A stretch of 64,000 nucleotides of DNA, taken from positions 62,001-126,000 of the forward strand of contig NZ_AUUA01000001.1 of NCBI RefSeq assembly GCF_000439085.1, in the 5' to 3' direction. How positions within the stretch are numbered: position 1 is the stretch's first letter; every line of letters starts with the position of its first letter. Origin of the DNA: Leminorella grimontii ATCC 33999 = DSM 5078 (GTDB lineage: Bacteria; Pseudomonadota; Gammaproteobacteria; Enterobacterales; Enterobacteriaceae). Of the stretch, positions 14,716-23,808 are shown one piece after another. The position numbers and the translations under genes are program-made. The notes under the pieces are model-generated. The model saw only the letters and a list, made by a program, of their open reading frames with translations. It was not told the DNA's origin and did no database searches.

Positions 14716-17013
14716 ATGAAGAAATACGTTAGCGCAGCGGCAATAGCGCTGCTGCTGTCGGGATGCGATGGAGAAAGCAAGCCCAAAGACGGCTACTACC
14801 TGGTTGACGATATCCGGGTGGAGTTTGACAACGGTAAAGAGCAGGACGGCGCCGAAGGGCGAGCGTCTCTTCAGGAAGGCATTGCCGAGAGCATAGGGAA
14901 GGTCAAAAACGACATCTATTTCAACATCACTCCGGCGGAGGTTTCTTACTACACCGTTGACGGGAAGCGTAGCGAGCGCGTTAAGGACGGGCGATTTCAA
15001 GTAAACAATACTTGGAATACGATAAAGGCGGATAAAAAAGGCGTTATCAGGCTTATATCGGATAAGGACATGACCTGCGGTTTCTATGACTGCGTTATCA
15101 CCATGACGTTGAAAAGCGCTGACGAAACGGCCCCTGAGCTGGTGGCGATGAAACAGCGCTTTGAGCAGCAGGAAAAGGCGTATCAGGCGACGCTTCTACA
15201 GGAGAAAGAGGCGTTTAGCCGTACACCTATGGAGGACTTTCCCGGCGTCCCGTTTTCTCCCCTTGGCCATTTTACCGTCAAGCTACCCGTTGACGCATAC
15301 GATACGCTAGAGCGCAGAAACTCAGGGATCTACCTGCGCAGGATGGAAGGGCTGCTGGTCGACATGGAAAATGAAGACACGGCAATCTACACCTTCAACG
15401 ATAAGCAAAGCGGCATCAGCGCCGAGCTTTTTGTCGTCAGCGCTAAAAAAAGCGACTTTGGCCTCGCCTCGTGGCTGGTAAGCCAAGGCGACGTTCTGTT
15501 TCAGTCGGAAAACGGCGCGGTTTATTACAACCAGTATGGTGTAATGGAAGTGCTGTACTTTCAGTATGACGATTCAATCGGCCGCTACTTCGTCGGGCTG
15601 GCGGACGTACAAACGGCAGAGGCGGCGGCGAAAGCCTTTTCCATACTGCGTACGATGGATGAACGCTACCGCGGTAAGAACGTCATTACGATTGGCGATC
15701 TGGCGCTTTCGCAACCCGCATTGGAAGAAAAATATCAGGCCAAGGTGAGCGACTATTTTAACGCTGCGGAGGTTCATCAGGCGATTTGGCGTAGGATTGA
15801 CAACATTCTGGAAAAGCCTGGTCGTTTTGTAGAGCGCGGAAAGTCGATGAACCCTGTTCGGGTGAAGTTTCCGTCAGAAACGTTTGAGCGCGAAGTTTAT
15901 ATCGAGCTCTACTCCCGGCCTGTTTCTGAGCTGCTAGCGCAGGCTCAAAAAGAGGCTCCGAAGGGGAAGCGGGTTGGAGATGTCTTCACCTACGGCGATG
16001 AGAGCGAAACGAACTATGACTATTACGTGAGCGTGGGCGATGGGTTAACGCTAAAGCTTACGGTGCCTTACGAGTCGGGAAACTTGCTGGAAAGAATGAT
16101 GTTTTTGCACGTTTTCAAGCAGCTTGACTTGACGCAGTTCCCCCAGATTCCTCCCGGAGAGCGGAAAAACTTGTTTAAGTACAACCAAAAGCGCTATGCC
16201 GGCAGTGAACCCGACGACCGTTATTTTTCGCTTTATGAAGGGCTGATTGACCGTCAGGGCAACCTGATCGTCCCAACCCCTGAAGACGGCTATTATGAAT
16301 TTAGCGAAAGCCAGCCTTTCATTGTGGGCACCAAGTGGAAAAGGGAAGGAGGGACCGAGAGGGAGATTTATCGCAGAACGCCGGAAGGATTTATTTTTGA
16401 TGAAAAAGGAAAGCTGCTTCTCCATACGAATGAGTTTAAAGAGATAGTAGAACAGCATTTAGCTATCGCCGGTGATAACGACAGGCTGGGCCTCTACGAC
16501 CTGAAAAGTCAGAAATGGCTGGTGGAGCCTGCGCATAGCCGATTGTTCTGGAAAAACGGGATGTTTATCGCTTCTGACGATAGCGGAGGAGAGCATCTGC
16601 GTGATTACCTGTTTGACAGAACGGGGCAGCTGTTGGTAAAGGGAAAAAGCATTGAGGAGGTTGACGGTAAGGATCGCATTATTGCTACGGATGAAGGCGG
16701 AAGCGTTAGCCTGATGGACAAGCAGGGCCACGTGCTGTTTAGCCACAAAGGCCGTGAGCTTCAATATATCCCTGAGATTGACGCCTATGCGCTGACCACG
16801 GGCGTTGACGGCAGTAAAGATTGGCGCCTTGGAATTGTCAGCGAACGGGGCGAAACGATTATTCCGACGGAATATAAATATTATCGCGTAGTGCAAGAAG
16901 GGTATTTACAGATGTGGCTGACGAACTTTAAACAGTCGACGCTGTTTGAGGTGGACAAAGTACGCCATTGGCGTGAAAACCAACCGTTAAAAGGCGAACC
17001 GATGATGCAATAA
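14716..17013 (+). CDS. Large WG-repeat lipoprotein
   Basis: 765 residues. Residues 1-17 form a lipoprotein signal with lipobox LLSGC (Cys17), followed by DGESK, so it is likely membrane-anchored in the periplasm or on the outer membrane. The N-terminal two-thirds is unassigned, with a long charged helix around residues 145-170 (MKQRFEQQEKAYQATLLQEK). The C-terminal third holds WG-like repeats of the kind G-L-x-D...-G-x-x-(I/V)-x-P: RQGNLIVPTPEDGYYEFSES, DRLGLYDLKSQKWLVEP, RLGIVSERGETIIPTEYKYY. These build beta-propeller or solenoid surfaces. Function unknown. It lies between two terminators, so it is monocistronic. Confidence 0.75.
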   Translation: MKKYVSAAAIALLLSGCDGESKPKDGYYLVDDIRVEFDNGKEQDGAEGRASLQEGIAESIGKVKNDIYFNITPAEVSYYTVDGKRSERVKDGRFQVNNTWNTIKADKKGVIRLISDKDMTCGFYDCVITMTLKSADETAPELVAMKQRFEQQEKAYQATLLQEKEAFSRTPMEDFPGVPFSPLGHFTVKLPVDAYDTLERRNSGIYLRRMEGLLVDMENEDTAIYTFNDKQSGISAELFVVSAKKSDFGLASWLVSQGDVLFQSENGAVYYNQYGVMEVLYFQYDDSIGRYFVGLADVQTAEAAAKAFSILRTMDERYRGKNVITIGDLALSQPALEEKYQAKVSDYFNAAEVHQAIWRRIDNILEKPGRFVERGKSMNPVRVKFPSETFEREVYIELYSRPVSELLAQAQKEAPKGKRVGDVFTYGDESETNYDYYVSVGDGLTLKLTVPYESGNLLERMMFLHVFKQLDLTQFPQIPPGERKNLFKYNQKRYAGSEPDDRYFSLYEGLIDRQGNLIVPTPEDGYYEFSESQPFIVGTKWKREGGTEREIYRRTPEGFIFDEKGKLLLHTNEFKEIVEQHLAIAGDNDRLGLYDLKSQKWLVEPAHSRLFWKNGMFIASDDSGGEHLRDYLFDRTGQLLVKGKSIEEVDGKDRIIATDEGGSVSLMDKQGHVLFSHKGRELQYIPEIDAYALTTGVDGSKDWRLGIVSERGETIIPTEYKYYRVVQEGYLQMWLTNFKQSTLFEVDKVRHWRENQPLKGEPMMQ

Positions 17014-17038
17014 GCGCCTGTTCGAGGCGCTTATTTGG
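17012..17038 (+). terminator. Terminator of the WG-repeat gene
   Basis: AAGCGCCT (17012-17019), loop GTTCG, AGGCGCTT (17025-17032), then ATTTGG. The stem begins inside the stop codon. Short tail, so moderate strength. Confidence 0.65.
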
Positions 17039-17131
17039 TGAATGGACGGCCTTAGTCCTCCACGCCGTCGGCGGAGAGTATTAAGGCTGCCGCTTGCCCG
17101 CTTGGCGGTTAGCGTTGACCTTGATCGTGGC

Positions 17132-17500
17132 CTATTCGGCCTGCTGCGGCGCCTTTAACAGCGCCTGCGTTTTCTTGGGTAAGCCTTGGACGATCAGGTT
17201 ATACGAATGATCGATGCTTTCCTGTATGAAGTCTATGGTTAAGGCGCCGTCAAAAAACATCGAATTCCAGTGGTTCTTGTTTAAATAGTATCCCGGAATG
17301 ACGTCCGGATAGGTTTGCCGCAGAATGTCGGAACGGTCAGGATTGCTTTTGAGGGAAATAATAGGCCGCCCGTTAAGCTCGCCCAGCAGGGCAAACATTT
17401 TTCCGAAAACGCAGACGCGATCGGCTTCCCACTCGGCCTTATAGTCGTGCACCGCTCCTGGCTTGGTTAAGCAGTAGGCGATGAGTTCTTCATTGTTCAT
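17132..17500 (-). CDS. MmcQ/YjbR-family protein
   Basis: 122 residues. GAVHDYKAEWEADRVCVFGK, IISLKSNPDRSDILRQTYPD and GYYLNKNHWNSMFFDG are the conserved blocks of MmcQ/YjbR (CyaY-like fold, sometimes called DNA-binding). The family's biochemical role is unknown to me. Single gene with no linked partner. Confidence 0.85.
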   Translation of the reverse strand: MNNEELIAYCLTKPGAVHDYKAEWEADRVCVFGKMFALLGELNGRPIISLKSNPDRSDILRQTYPDVIPGYYLNKNHWNSMFFDGALTIDFIQESIDHSYNLIVQGLPKKTQALLKAPQQAE

Positions 17501-17632
17501 TGTCGACTTCCTATTCAGTAGAGGGATGGCTACATACTACACGATGCGGTGGAGTAAGGAAGGGACGAGCTGAAAGGGCCGGCCGCGGGGCGACGACGGA
17601 ACCCCGCGCACGGAAAGAACGGACCGAACTCT

Positions 17633-17863
17633 TTAAATAAAAACAAATTCCCTGTAAAGATTCTTCTCTTTTATCTGCAGATCGAGCGCCATTAACATCC
17701 AGTCTGAAATAAGCTCTATGCCTTTATCAACAATAATATCTGCGCTATCAAGAATTTCTAACGCCTTATGTTTATTAATGTTTAACGCGTCGTATACGTC
17801 GTCGGCATAAACATAACCGGTTTTATTAATAACAACTGAACGTAATTTGAAATACTGTACCAT
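17633..17863 (-). CDS. Small protein of unknown function
   Basis: 76 residues from ATG 17863, with GAGGTTGTT directly upstream, a good ribosome binding site. The pattern (YFKLRSVVINKTGYVYADDV, YDALNINKHKALEILDSADI) suggests a mixed alpha/beta soluble protein, possibly a small DNA-binding module of the antirepressor kind, but I recognise no family. The local AT content is higher than in neighbouring genes, consistent with acquired DNA. Confidence 0.5.
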   Translation of the reverse strand: MVQYFKLRSVVINKTGYVYADDVYDALNINKHKALEILDSADIIVDKGIELISDWMLMALDLQIKEKNLYREFVFI

Positions 17864-18481
17864 AACAACCTCTTACTATATTAAACATAATTGTATTAGC
17901 TATAAACTCTTGTCTTTTTCTCGTATCTGAATTTTTAAATTTTTGTTATATGACGGCGAATGCCCGCTTTAACCGTCAATGCCATTACTATCGGCGAGCA
18001 TGAAGCTGTGCGAGGAATGGGTTTATATACAACAGATTTAAATATAACCAATTGTTATTTATTGATTTTATTTTTTGAGAGACGTCGCCTACGGTTCTTT
18101 CAATATATTAATAATTAAATATATGGCCGAATTATGTGACAAAAATCTCTCTTTTATGTGAAATAATGAAATCATCACGCCAAGTTTACGGACGCGAATA
18201 TATCCTTTTTTGATAAAAGTAAAAAGAGATGTTTAATATACTTTTGATGAAATTTTTATTTATTTAATTAATTTAATGAACGGTAATATTGAGCGTTGAA
18301 TGTACTTATCTGAGATAAGCTACAGTTTTATTTCTAATATTATTAATTATCCAAAACGGAACAATTATTTATGTGGAAACAAAACGGAGTAGGGAAATTC
18401 TTACCAAACTATAGACTAGTTATCTGGTTAGTTGCTTGCTCTAAAGCGGAAGAGCGTCTTTTGATGCTATCGTTGATTTAA
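17864..18481. other. AT-rich gap before tRNA-Arg
   Basis: About 620 bases of strongly AT-rich DNA. It holds one unproven 36-codon ORF (18371-18481, + strand; MWKQNGVGKFLPNY..., with GGAACAATTATTT upstream) that ends at the base before the tRNA. Nothing else gene-like is seen. The composition and position next to a tRNA suggest remnants of acquired DNA, but I find no integrase or duplicated tRNA end. Confidence 0.4.
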
Positions 18482-18558
18482 TGGCGCCCCCAGAAGGATT
18501 CGAACCTTCGACCTACGGCTTAGAAGGCCGTTGCTCTATCCAGCTGAGCTATGGGAGC
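18482..18558 (-). tRNA. argU: tRNA-Arg (anticodon UCU)
   Basis: A 77-base cloverleaf on the minus strand: acceptor GCTCCCA pairs with TGGGGGC, followed by G and an encoded CCA. The D arm is GCTC...GAGC; the anticodon stem ACGGC/GCCGT encloses CTTCTAA, so the anticodon is TCT; the T arm is GAAGG-TTCGAAT-CCTTC. It reads AGA (and AGG) codons, rare in enterobacteria. The position near folD resembles argU in E. coli. Promoter at 18599-18626. Confidence 0.96.
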
Positions 18559-18598
18559 GTTGGGATGAGCGACGCGAGAAAGGCGTCAGTGGGCTCGA

Positions 18599-18626
18599 AT
18601 TATACGGCTCTTCCTCGGAAGGTCAA
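18599..18626 (-). promoter_or_regulatory. Sigma-70 promoter of tRNA-Arg
   Basis: On the minus strand: TTGACC (18626-18621), 16-base spacer, TATAAT (18604-18599), followed by a GC-containing discriminator (TTCGAGCCC). A near-consensus promoter 40 bases before the tRNA 5' end; the GC-rich discriminator fits stringent control of stable RNA. Confidence 0.8.
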
Positions 18627-18787
18627 TGATTTTAGGCGCTAACTGGCCGATAATGCGCCGCTTCTTTCGTAACTGAACATAACGTGACCGTTTCGCCTGA
18701 GGCAATTAATCTTAACTTACCCCTGACAGAACGTTCTTCATCTGACAGAATAGGTCCCCCGTGATTAAACAGTGGATCGATTCTCAG

Positions 18788-19648
18788 ATGTCAGCAAAGA
18801 TTATTGATGGTAAGGCAATTGCTCAGCAGCTAAGAGCGGAGATTGCCGCTAGCGTACAAAAGCGAATTCAGGCGGGCAGAAGGGCGCCCGGTTTGGCCGT
18901 TGTTCTGGTTGGGGAAAATCCCGCATCGCAGATTTATGTCAACAGTAAACGACGCGCCTGTGAAGAGGTTGGCTTCCTTTCCCGCTCGTTTAATCTGGAC
19001 CACACCTGTTCTGAGAATGAACTGCTCACTTTGATCGATTCCCTAAACAATGACCCGCTGATTGACGGCATTTTGGTTCAGCTTCCGCTGCCGGAGGGGT
19101 TTGATAACACTAAGATCCTTGAGCGCATCTCTCCGGAGAAGGACGTCGACGGCTTCCATCCTTATAACATCGGCCGCCTGTGTCAACGTACTCCGAAGCT
19201 CCGTCCCTGCACGCCGCGCGGCATAATTACCATGCTGCAGCGTTGTGAAATTAACACGTACGGTCTGGATGCGTTAGTTATCGGCGCTTCCAATATCGTC
19301 GGTCGCCCCATGGGGCTGGAGCTGCTGCTGGCCGGCTGTACGACAACAGTGACTCATCGCTTCACGCAGAATATGGAGAAAAAGGTGAGAGAGGCCGATC
19401 TGATCGTCGCGGCCGTTGGTCGCCCCGGGTTCGTGCGCGGCGAGTGGATTAAACCGGGCGCTATCGTTATCGACGTCGGCATTAACCGGCTGGAAAGCGG
19501 TAAAGTGGTCGGTGACGTAGAGTATGAAACGGCGGCAGAGCGCGCGGCTTGGATTACGCCGGTTCCCGGAGGTGTGGGGCCGATGACGGTGGCGACGCTG
19601 ATGCAAAATACGCTACAGGCCTGCGAGATGTATCACGACCCGATGTAA
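18788..19648 (+). CDS. folD: Bifunctional methylene-THF dehydrogenase/cyclohydrolase FolD
   Basis: 286 residues, starting at ATG 18788 (MSAKIIDGK) by comparison with E. coli FolD; an extension to 18761 is not conserved. It interconverts 5,10-methylene- and 10-formyl-tetrahydrofolate with NADP. Seen: [33 protein letters not shown], the NADP loop [15 protein letters not shown] and [17 protein letters not shown]. The substrate-site Lys is in [13 protein letters not shown]. Monocistronic, with a terminator just after. Confidence 0.97.
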   Translation: MSAKIIDGKAIAQQLRAEIAASVQKRIQAGRRAPGLAVVLVGENPASQIYVNSKRRACEEVGFLSRSFNLDHTCSENELLTLIDSLNNDPLIDGILVQLPLPEGFDNTKILERISPEKDVDGFHPYNIGRLCQRTPKLRPCTPRGIITMLQRCEINTYGLDALVIGASNIVGRPMGLELLLAGCTTTVTHRFTQNMEKKVREADLIVAAVGRPGFVRGEWIKPGAIVIDVGINRLESGKVVGDVEYETAAERAAWITPVPGGVGPMTVATLMQNTLQACEMYHDPM

Positions 19649-19657
19649 TCATCATTG

Positions 19658-19686
19658 AAAGCCGCTCTTTCTGGGCGGCTTTGTTG
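19658..19686 (+). terminator. Terminator of folD
   Basis: AAAGCCGC (19658-19665), loop, GCGGCTTT (19675-19682), then GTTG. Ten bases after the folD stop. Confidence 0.8.
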
Positions 19687-19855
19687 CATTGATGGCCTCT
19701 ATTTTCCCTCGATTTAAATGCCCCTGCGGCGCTTCAGTTCCCCCTTTTGTCGAATGAGCGTTTCGATACTATTCTGATTTCATATGCGTTCTTAATAATG
19801 TGTAATAGGTGCTATTACCTACTACTGCATCTCTCATAAGCACTTAAAGGGACTC

Positions 19856-21043
19856 ATGATGTCTTCGCGTTTTGCGACGCTAAAACAGATACCCGGCGGC
19901 GTCTGGACTATCGGCTTTGTCAGCCTGCTGATGGACATTTCTTCTGAGATGATCCACAGCCTGCTGCCGCTTTTTATGGTCACGACGCTTGGCGCTCCTG
20001 TGGTATTGATAGGGCTCATCGAGGGGCTGGCGGAAGCGACCGCGCTTGCCGTGAAGGTATTTTCCGGTGCGATAAGCGATTACATTGGTAAACGAAAAGG
20101 GCTGGCGGTGCTGGGATATGGCCTCGGGGCGTTGAGCAAGCCGCTTTTCGCTTTGGCCTCAACGTCTGGAATGATTCTCAGCGCCCGTTTGATAGACCGT
20201 TTGGGCAAGGGGATCCGCGGCGCCCCGCGCGATGCACTGGTTGCCGACATTACGCCAGCGGAAATCAGAGGGGCCGCATACGGCTTAAGGCAGTCGCTGG
20301 ATACGACAGGCGCATTTCTGGGGCCTTTACTGGCCGTAGGGTTAATGCTGTTATGGAGCAACGACTTCCGCACTATTTTCTGGGTCGCCGCCATTCCCGC
20401 ATTTTTGGCCGTGGCGTTGCTGTTTTGGGGGCTTCATGAGCCTCGTACTCCTGTTGAACACCGCCGCACAAACCCTATCAAGAAAGAGAGCCTGAAACGC
20501 CTTGGCGGCAGCTGCTGGTGGATTATTTTCTTGGGCGGCATATTTACGCTTGCTCGCTTTAGCGAAGCATTTTTAGTTTTACGCGCACAGGAAGTGGGGA
20601 TCTCCCTGGCATTGATCCCGATGGTGATGGTAGCGATGAACGTAGTGTTTTCAGTCACCGCCTATCCTTTTGGCCGCTTGTCCGACACGATGAGCCATCG
20701 TCGCATATTGCAGCTTGGGCTGTTCGTTCTCGTGGCTGCTGACGTCGTGCTCGCGATGAGCCATAGCTGGCAGGGCATTATCTTGGGCGTTGCGCTGTGG
20801 GGCATTCACCTGGGGATGACTCAGGGCCTGTTTAACGCCATGATAGCCCACGCAGCGCCGGCCGATTTACGGGGCACGGCGTTTGGCATTTTTAGCCTGA
20901 TAAGCGGCGGCGCGATGCTGCTGGCGAGCCTTGGCGCAGGCCTTCTGTGGGACGTTTGGGGCTCTGCGTCAACGTTTTTTGCGGGAGCCGCTATTTGTTT
21001 AGTCACGTTAATCGTTACTCAATATACGCCCCGAAACGCCTGA
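19856..21043 (+). CDS. Major facilitator superfamily transporter
   Basis: 395 residues with about 12 hydrophobic helices. The MFS loop 2-3 motif appears as GAISDYIGKRKGLAVLGYGL and the loop 8-9 equivalent as GRLSDTMSHRRILQLGL; RLIDRLGKGIRGAPRDALVA is typical of a drug/efflux-like MFS subgroup. Substrate unknown. Starts at ATG 19856 or 19859 behind AAAGGGACTC. Single gene; no regulator next to it. Confidence 0.85.
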   Translation: MMSSRFATLKQIPGGVWTIGFVSLLMDISSEMIHSLLPLFMVTTLGAPVVLIGLIEGLAEATALAVKVFSGAISDYIGKRKGLAVLGYGLGALSKPLFALASTSGMILSARLIDRLGKGIRGAPRDALVADITPAEIRGAAYGLRQSLDTTGAFLGPLLAVGLMLLWSNDFRTIFWVAAIPAFLAVALLFWGLHEPRTPVEHRRTNPIKKESLKRLGGSCWWIIFLGGIFTLARFSEAFLVLRAQEVGISLALIPMVMVAMNVVFSVTAYPFGRLSDTMSHRRILQLGLFVLVAADVVLAMSHSWQGIILGVALWGIHLGMTQGLFNAMIAHAAPADLRGTAFGIFSLISGGAMLLASLGAGLLWDVWGSASTFFAGAAICLVTLIVTQYTPRNA

Positions 21044-21294
21044 CGTTTATTCTTACCGAGCCTGAGTTATTGAGGCCCTGTATTGATTATTCATTTGAAA
21101 GATAAAGTGAAAGCTAATATAGGATCTGTTGCCCAGCGTGCCCTTCAATCGTATATTTGTTGTTCTCTCTTTTCGCATCGTATTACTACCAGGGAACAGA
21201 GGGAGCTTTAGTTGTAGTAAAAGCATCAGGGGCGATTTTCCTACGTTCGGGGTTTCGCCGTCGATAAAACGCAGCATATACAATAAGGAATAGC

Positions 21295-21822
21295 ATGAAA
21301 CTGAATCACTTGATGATTGCTGGCGCACTGTCGCTTTTCAGCATGATAGCTTCGGCCGCAGAGCCGCTGGTGACCTTCGTTTGTACCGGAAATACCGGTC
21401 GAAGCCCGATGGCGGAGGCGCTGGCCTCAGACCTGATTAAAAAGGACGGTTTGAACGTTCTTGTTCAGTCGCGGGGCGTAAACGTCGACCCAAAAGAAAC
21501 TACGCCGGAAAAGGGAACGGTAACCGTGCTTAAAGAGCGCGGCATCGATATTTCCCATCATCAGGCGACTCAGCTTACGCAGGCCGACGTCGACACGTCG
21601 ACGCTTTTGCTGACGATGACGCAAGGGCATAAGGACAAGATTTTAGCCAACTTCCCGGCGGCGAAGGGCAAAGTCTATACGCTCGCCGAGTTTGCCGCTA
21701 ACCGGCAAGAGGATCTTTCTGACCCATACGGTAAGCCGCTGGAAGCCTATAGAACGGTAGAAAAGCAGCTGGACGAACTGCTGCCTTTGGCGCTTAAGAA
21801 GATTGCTCAGGATAAAAAATAG
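21295..21822 (+). CDS. Exported low-molecular-weight phosphatase-like protein
   Basis: 175 residues. Residues 1-22 are a signal peptide (MIAGALSLFSMIASAA), so the protein should be periplasmic. The mature part begins with the phosphatase P-loop FVCTGNTGRSPMAE (C30-x5-R36-S37) and later has DPYGKP with the acid Asp143, so both catalytic elements of LMW tyrosine phosphatases or arsenate reductases are kept. LMW-PTPs are normally cytoplasmic (Wzb, Etp), and no wza/wzc genes are near. It may act on exported phosphoproteins or small phosphate esters. A bidirectional terminator separates it from the convergent porin gene. Confidence 0.85.
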   Translation: MKLNHLMIAGALSLFSMIASAAEPLVTFVCTGNTGRSPMAEALASDLIKKDGLNVLVQSRGVNVDPKETTPEKGTVTVLKERGIDISHHQATQLTQADVDTSTLLLTMTQGHKDKILANFPAAKGKVYTLAEFAANRQEDLSDPYGKPLEAYRTVEKQLDELLPLALKKIAQDKK

Positions 21823-21847
21823 CGTGATGAGCGCGGGTGACCAACAG

Positions 21848-21869
21848 AAAAGGCGCATATGCGCCTTTT
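21848..21869. terminator. Bidirectional terminator between phosphatase and porin genes
   Basis: A perfect 22-base palindrome with arms AAAAGGCGCAT and ATGCGCCTTTT. T-runs on both strands; it lies between convergent stop codons. Confidence 0.85.
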
Positions 21870-21896
21870 CTCGTTTATACCGTCGTTAATCGAGTA

Positions 21897-22988
21897 TTAG
21901 AACTGATAAACGAACGCGACGGAGACAATGTTGTCAGTGGAAATGCCAGCGTCTTTGGTAAAGGCGTTGTCGTCTAACATGTTAATCTTGTAGTCAACCT
22001 TGGCCGCCATGTTTTTGTTGAAGTAGTAGTTTGCGCCTACATCAATATAGTTAGTCAGCTCTTCGCTGTTATACGTTTTGCCGCCTACGTCGTGCTGAAG
22101 ATCTTTACCCTTAGAGTAAACCCAGGCCAGTGAAGGTTGCAGGCCGGAATCGAACTGGTACTGTGCGACGATTTCGATATTTTGCGTCTTGTTGGCGACG
22201 GTATCATCTTCACCGTAAATATTCATGTTATACGTTTGGGCATAGAGGGCGGCCAGATAAACGTTGTTTTCGTCGTACTTGAAGCCGGCGCTTACTGCGT
22301 CAGCGCGATCGCCTTTCCCGTCTTCCGTTTGCGCATCCGTTCTGTCGGATGACGCATAGGCTACGCCGAAAGAAAGACCCATACCCAGATCGTACGTCGT
22401 CGACATGCCCCATCCATCGCCGTTGCGGTCGGTGCCGTTGCGATCGTTTTTGTCATTGCGCCCCTGATATTGGACGGCAAAATCCAGGCCTTCAACCAGG
22501 CCGAAGAGGCTCTTATTACGATAGGTGGCCAAATTACCGGCTCGCTGAGTCATGAAGACGTCGGTTTGCTGGTAGGAGTCGCCGCCGAATTCAGGTAGAA
22601 CGTCCGTCCAGCCGCCAATGTCGTAGAGAATACCGTTGTTACGGCCGTAGTCGAAGGAACCCGCGTCGCCCACTTTAATGCCCGCATAGGCGTAGCGAGT
22701 GGTCGAACCGTTGTCGCCGCTTTCTTCCGACGAGCTGGCGGTCAGTTCCGCCTGATAGTATCCATAGCCAGTGATTTGGTCGTTTACCTGCGTTTCGCCC
22801 ATGATGCCGAAGCGAACGTAGCTGTTGTCGCCGTCTTCACCGTCGCCGTTAGAGAAATAGTGGTTTCCTTCAATTTGACCAGAGATGTCCAATTTGTTGC
22901 CGTCTTTATTGTACATTTCGGCGGCGTTTGCCGCTCCCGCCACCATCATTACGGGCAGCAGCCCTGCCAATAGTCTGTAGTTTTTCAT
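21897..22988 (-). CDS. OmpC/OmpF-type trimeric porin
   Basis: 363 residues: signal peptide 1-22 (LLPVMMVAGAANA), then the first strand AEMYNKDGNKLDISGQIEGN, loop 3 constriction motif around LPEFGGDSYQQTDVFMTQRA, GDGWGMSTTYDLG and terminal VSVAFVYQF with C-terminal Phe for BAM recognition. A 16-strand outer-membrane channel for small hydrophilic solutes. I cannot tell OmpC, OmpF or PhoE orthology from this. A Fur box lies 131-149 bases upstream. Confidence 0.92.
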   Translation of the reverse strand: MKNYRLLAGLLPVMMVAGAANAAEMYNKDGNKLDISGQIEGNHYFSNGDGEDGDNSYVRFGIMGETQVNDQITGYGYYQAELTASSSEESGDNGSTTRYAYAGIKVGDAGSFDYGRNNGILYDIGGWTDVLPEFGGDSYQQTDVFMTQRAGNLATYRNKSLFGLVEGLDFAVQYQGRNDKNDRNGTDRNGDGWGMSTTYDLGMGLSFGVAYASSDRTDAQTEDGKGDRADAVSAGFKYDENNVYLAALYAQTYNMNIYGEDDTVANKTQNIEIVAQYQFDSGLQPSLAWVYSKGKDLQHDVGGKTYNSEELTNYIDVGANYYFNKNMAAKVDYKINMLDDNAFTKDAGISTDNIVSVAFVYQF

Positions 22989-23118
22989 TATTTTTTCCTT
23001 GAGTTGTAAGCTGATTGAATCAACCGCAATGCGTTAGAGGAAAGGTTTAACGAGGCGATTTTTCCACTTTGCATCGTTTTTTATTGAACCAGACAATAGG
23101 TCGATAGACAATATTAAT

Positions 23119-23137
23119 GATAATTATTTTCATTATC
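23119..23137. promoter_or_regulatory. Fur box upstream of the porin gene
   Basis: GATAATTATTTTCATTATC agrees with the 19-bp Fur consensus at 16 positions. It lies between the porin gene and the ydcH-like gene, both on the minus strand, so it most likely serves the porin promoter. Confidence 0.75.
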
Positions 23138-23250
23138 ATTTGCTCTGAGTCAAAAGTGTAAAAGGTTGACGGGGATCGGGCGGCGAGTGTGGGCGAAATG
23201 GTGAATATAAAGATCGTGATTACAGGAAATGAGCGAAGGTGTGGAACATA

Positions 23251-23272
23251 ACAGCCCCGCGATCAGGGCTGT
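23251..23272 (-). terminator. Hairpin downstream of the ydcH-like gene
   Basis: ACAGCCC and AGGGCTGT arms, followed on the minus strand by TATG TTCC. A weak T tract, so a possible rather than a certain terminator for the YdcH-like gene. Confidence 0.45.
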
Positions 23273-23336
23273 GTTCAAGGTAAATATCAATTACTCTCGT
23301 CAGAAGAGCAAAATAGCGCTCTGAATGGAAGAGAGT

Positions 23337-23564
23337 TTACGCCTCAGCGCTTCTATCCTGCTCGCGCAGAATGCGATAGAGCTCATCTTTAATGCGTAGT
23401 TTTTCTTTTTTTAGTTGGGATATTTTTTCGTTTAGAGCATTGCCTCCCTGGGCTTCTAGTCTAAGTATTTCATGGTCTAACACATTGTGCTTTTCAAACA
23501 GAGAATGAAAGCGAGGATGGACAGTTTTGAGACGGGAGATCAGCGCTCTATATTCTGGAAACAT
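23337..23564 (-). CDS. ydcH: YdcH-family small coiled-coil protein (DUF465)
   Basis: 75 residues from ATG 23564, with a perfect GGAGGTACT upstream (an extension to 23600 is not needed). MFPEYRALISRLKTVHPRFH and LFEKHNVLDHEI match the YdcH/DUF465 signature, followed by a lysine-rich helix (KISQLKKEKLRIKDELYRIL), probably a coiled coil. Function unknown. Confidence 0.9.
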   Translation of the reverse strand: MFPEYRALISRLKTVHPRFHSLFEKHNVLDHEILRLEAQGGNALNEKISQLKKEKLRIKDELYRILREQDRSAEA

Positions 23565-23808
23565 AGTACCTCCTTGATGGTTGTTTAACCGCTTTACCAC
23601 TATAACAAGCCTCTAGCCCTTTAGATTAGAGCCCAGTCACAAAGTCAATCACCTATAGAATCAGCCATAGAAGGCCGATTGGCGCGAGAGAGGGAAGATA
23701 TTTAGCATTAGTTGTTTATCAGAGTGAAGAGATTCGGACTATGTTAATAGTAACCGGTATCGTTTTTGCATCACCTACCGGGCGTTAACCGAACAGTATG
23801 AGGACTGA

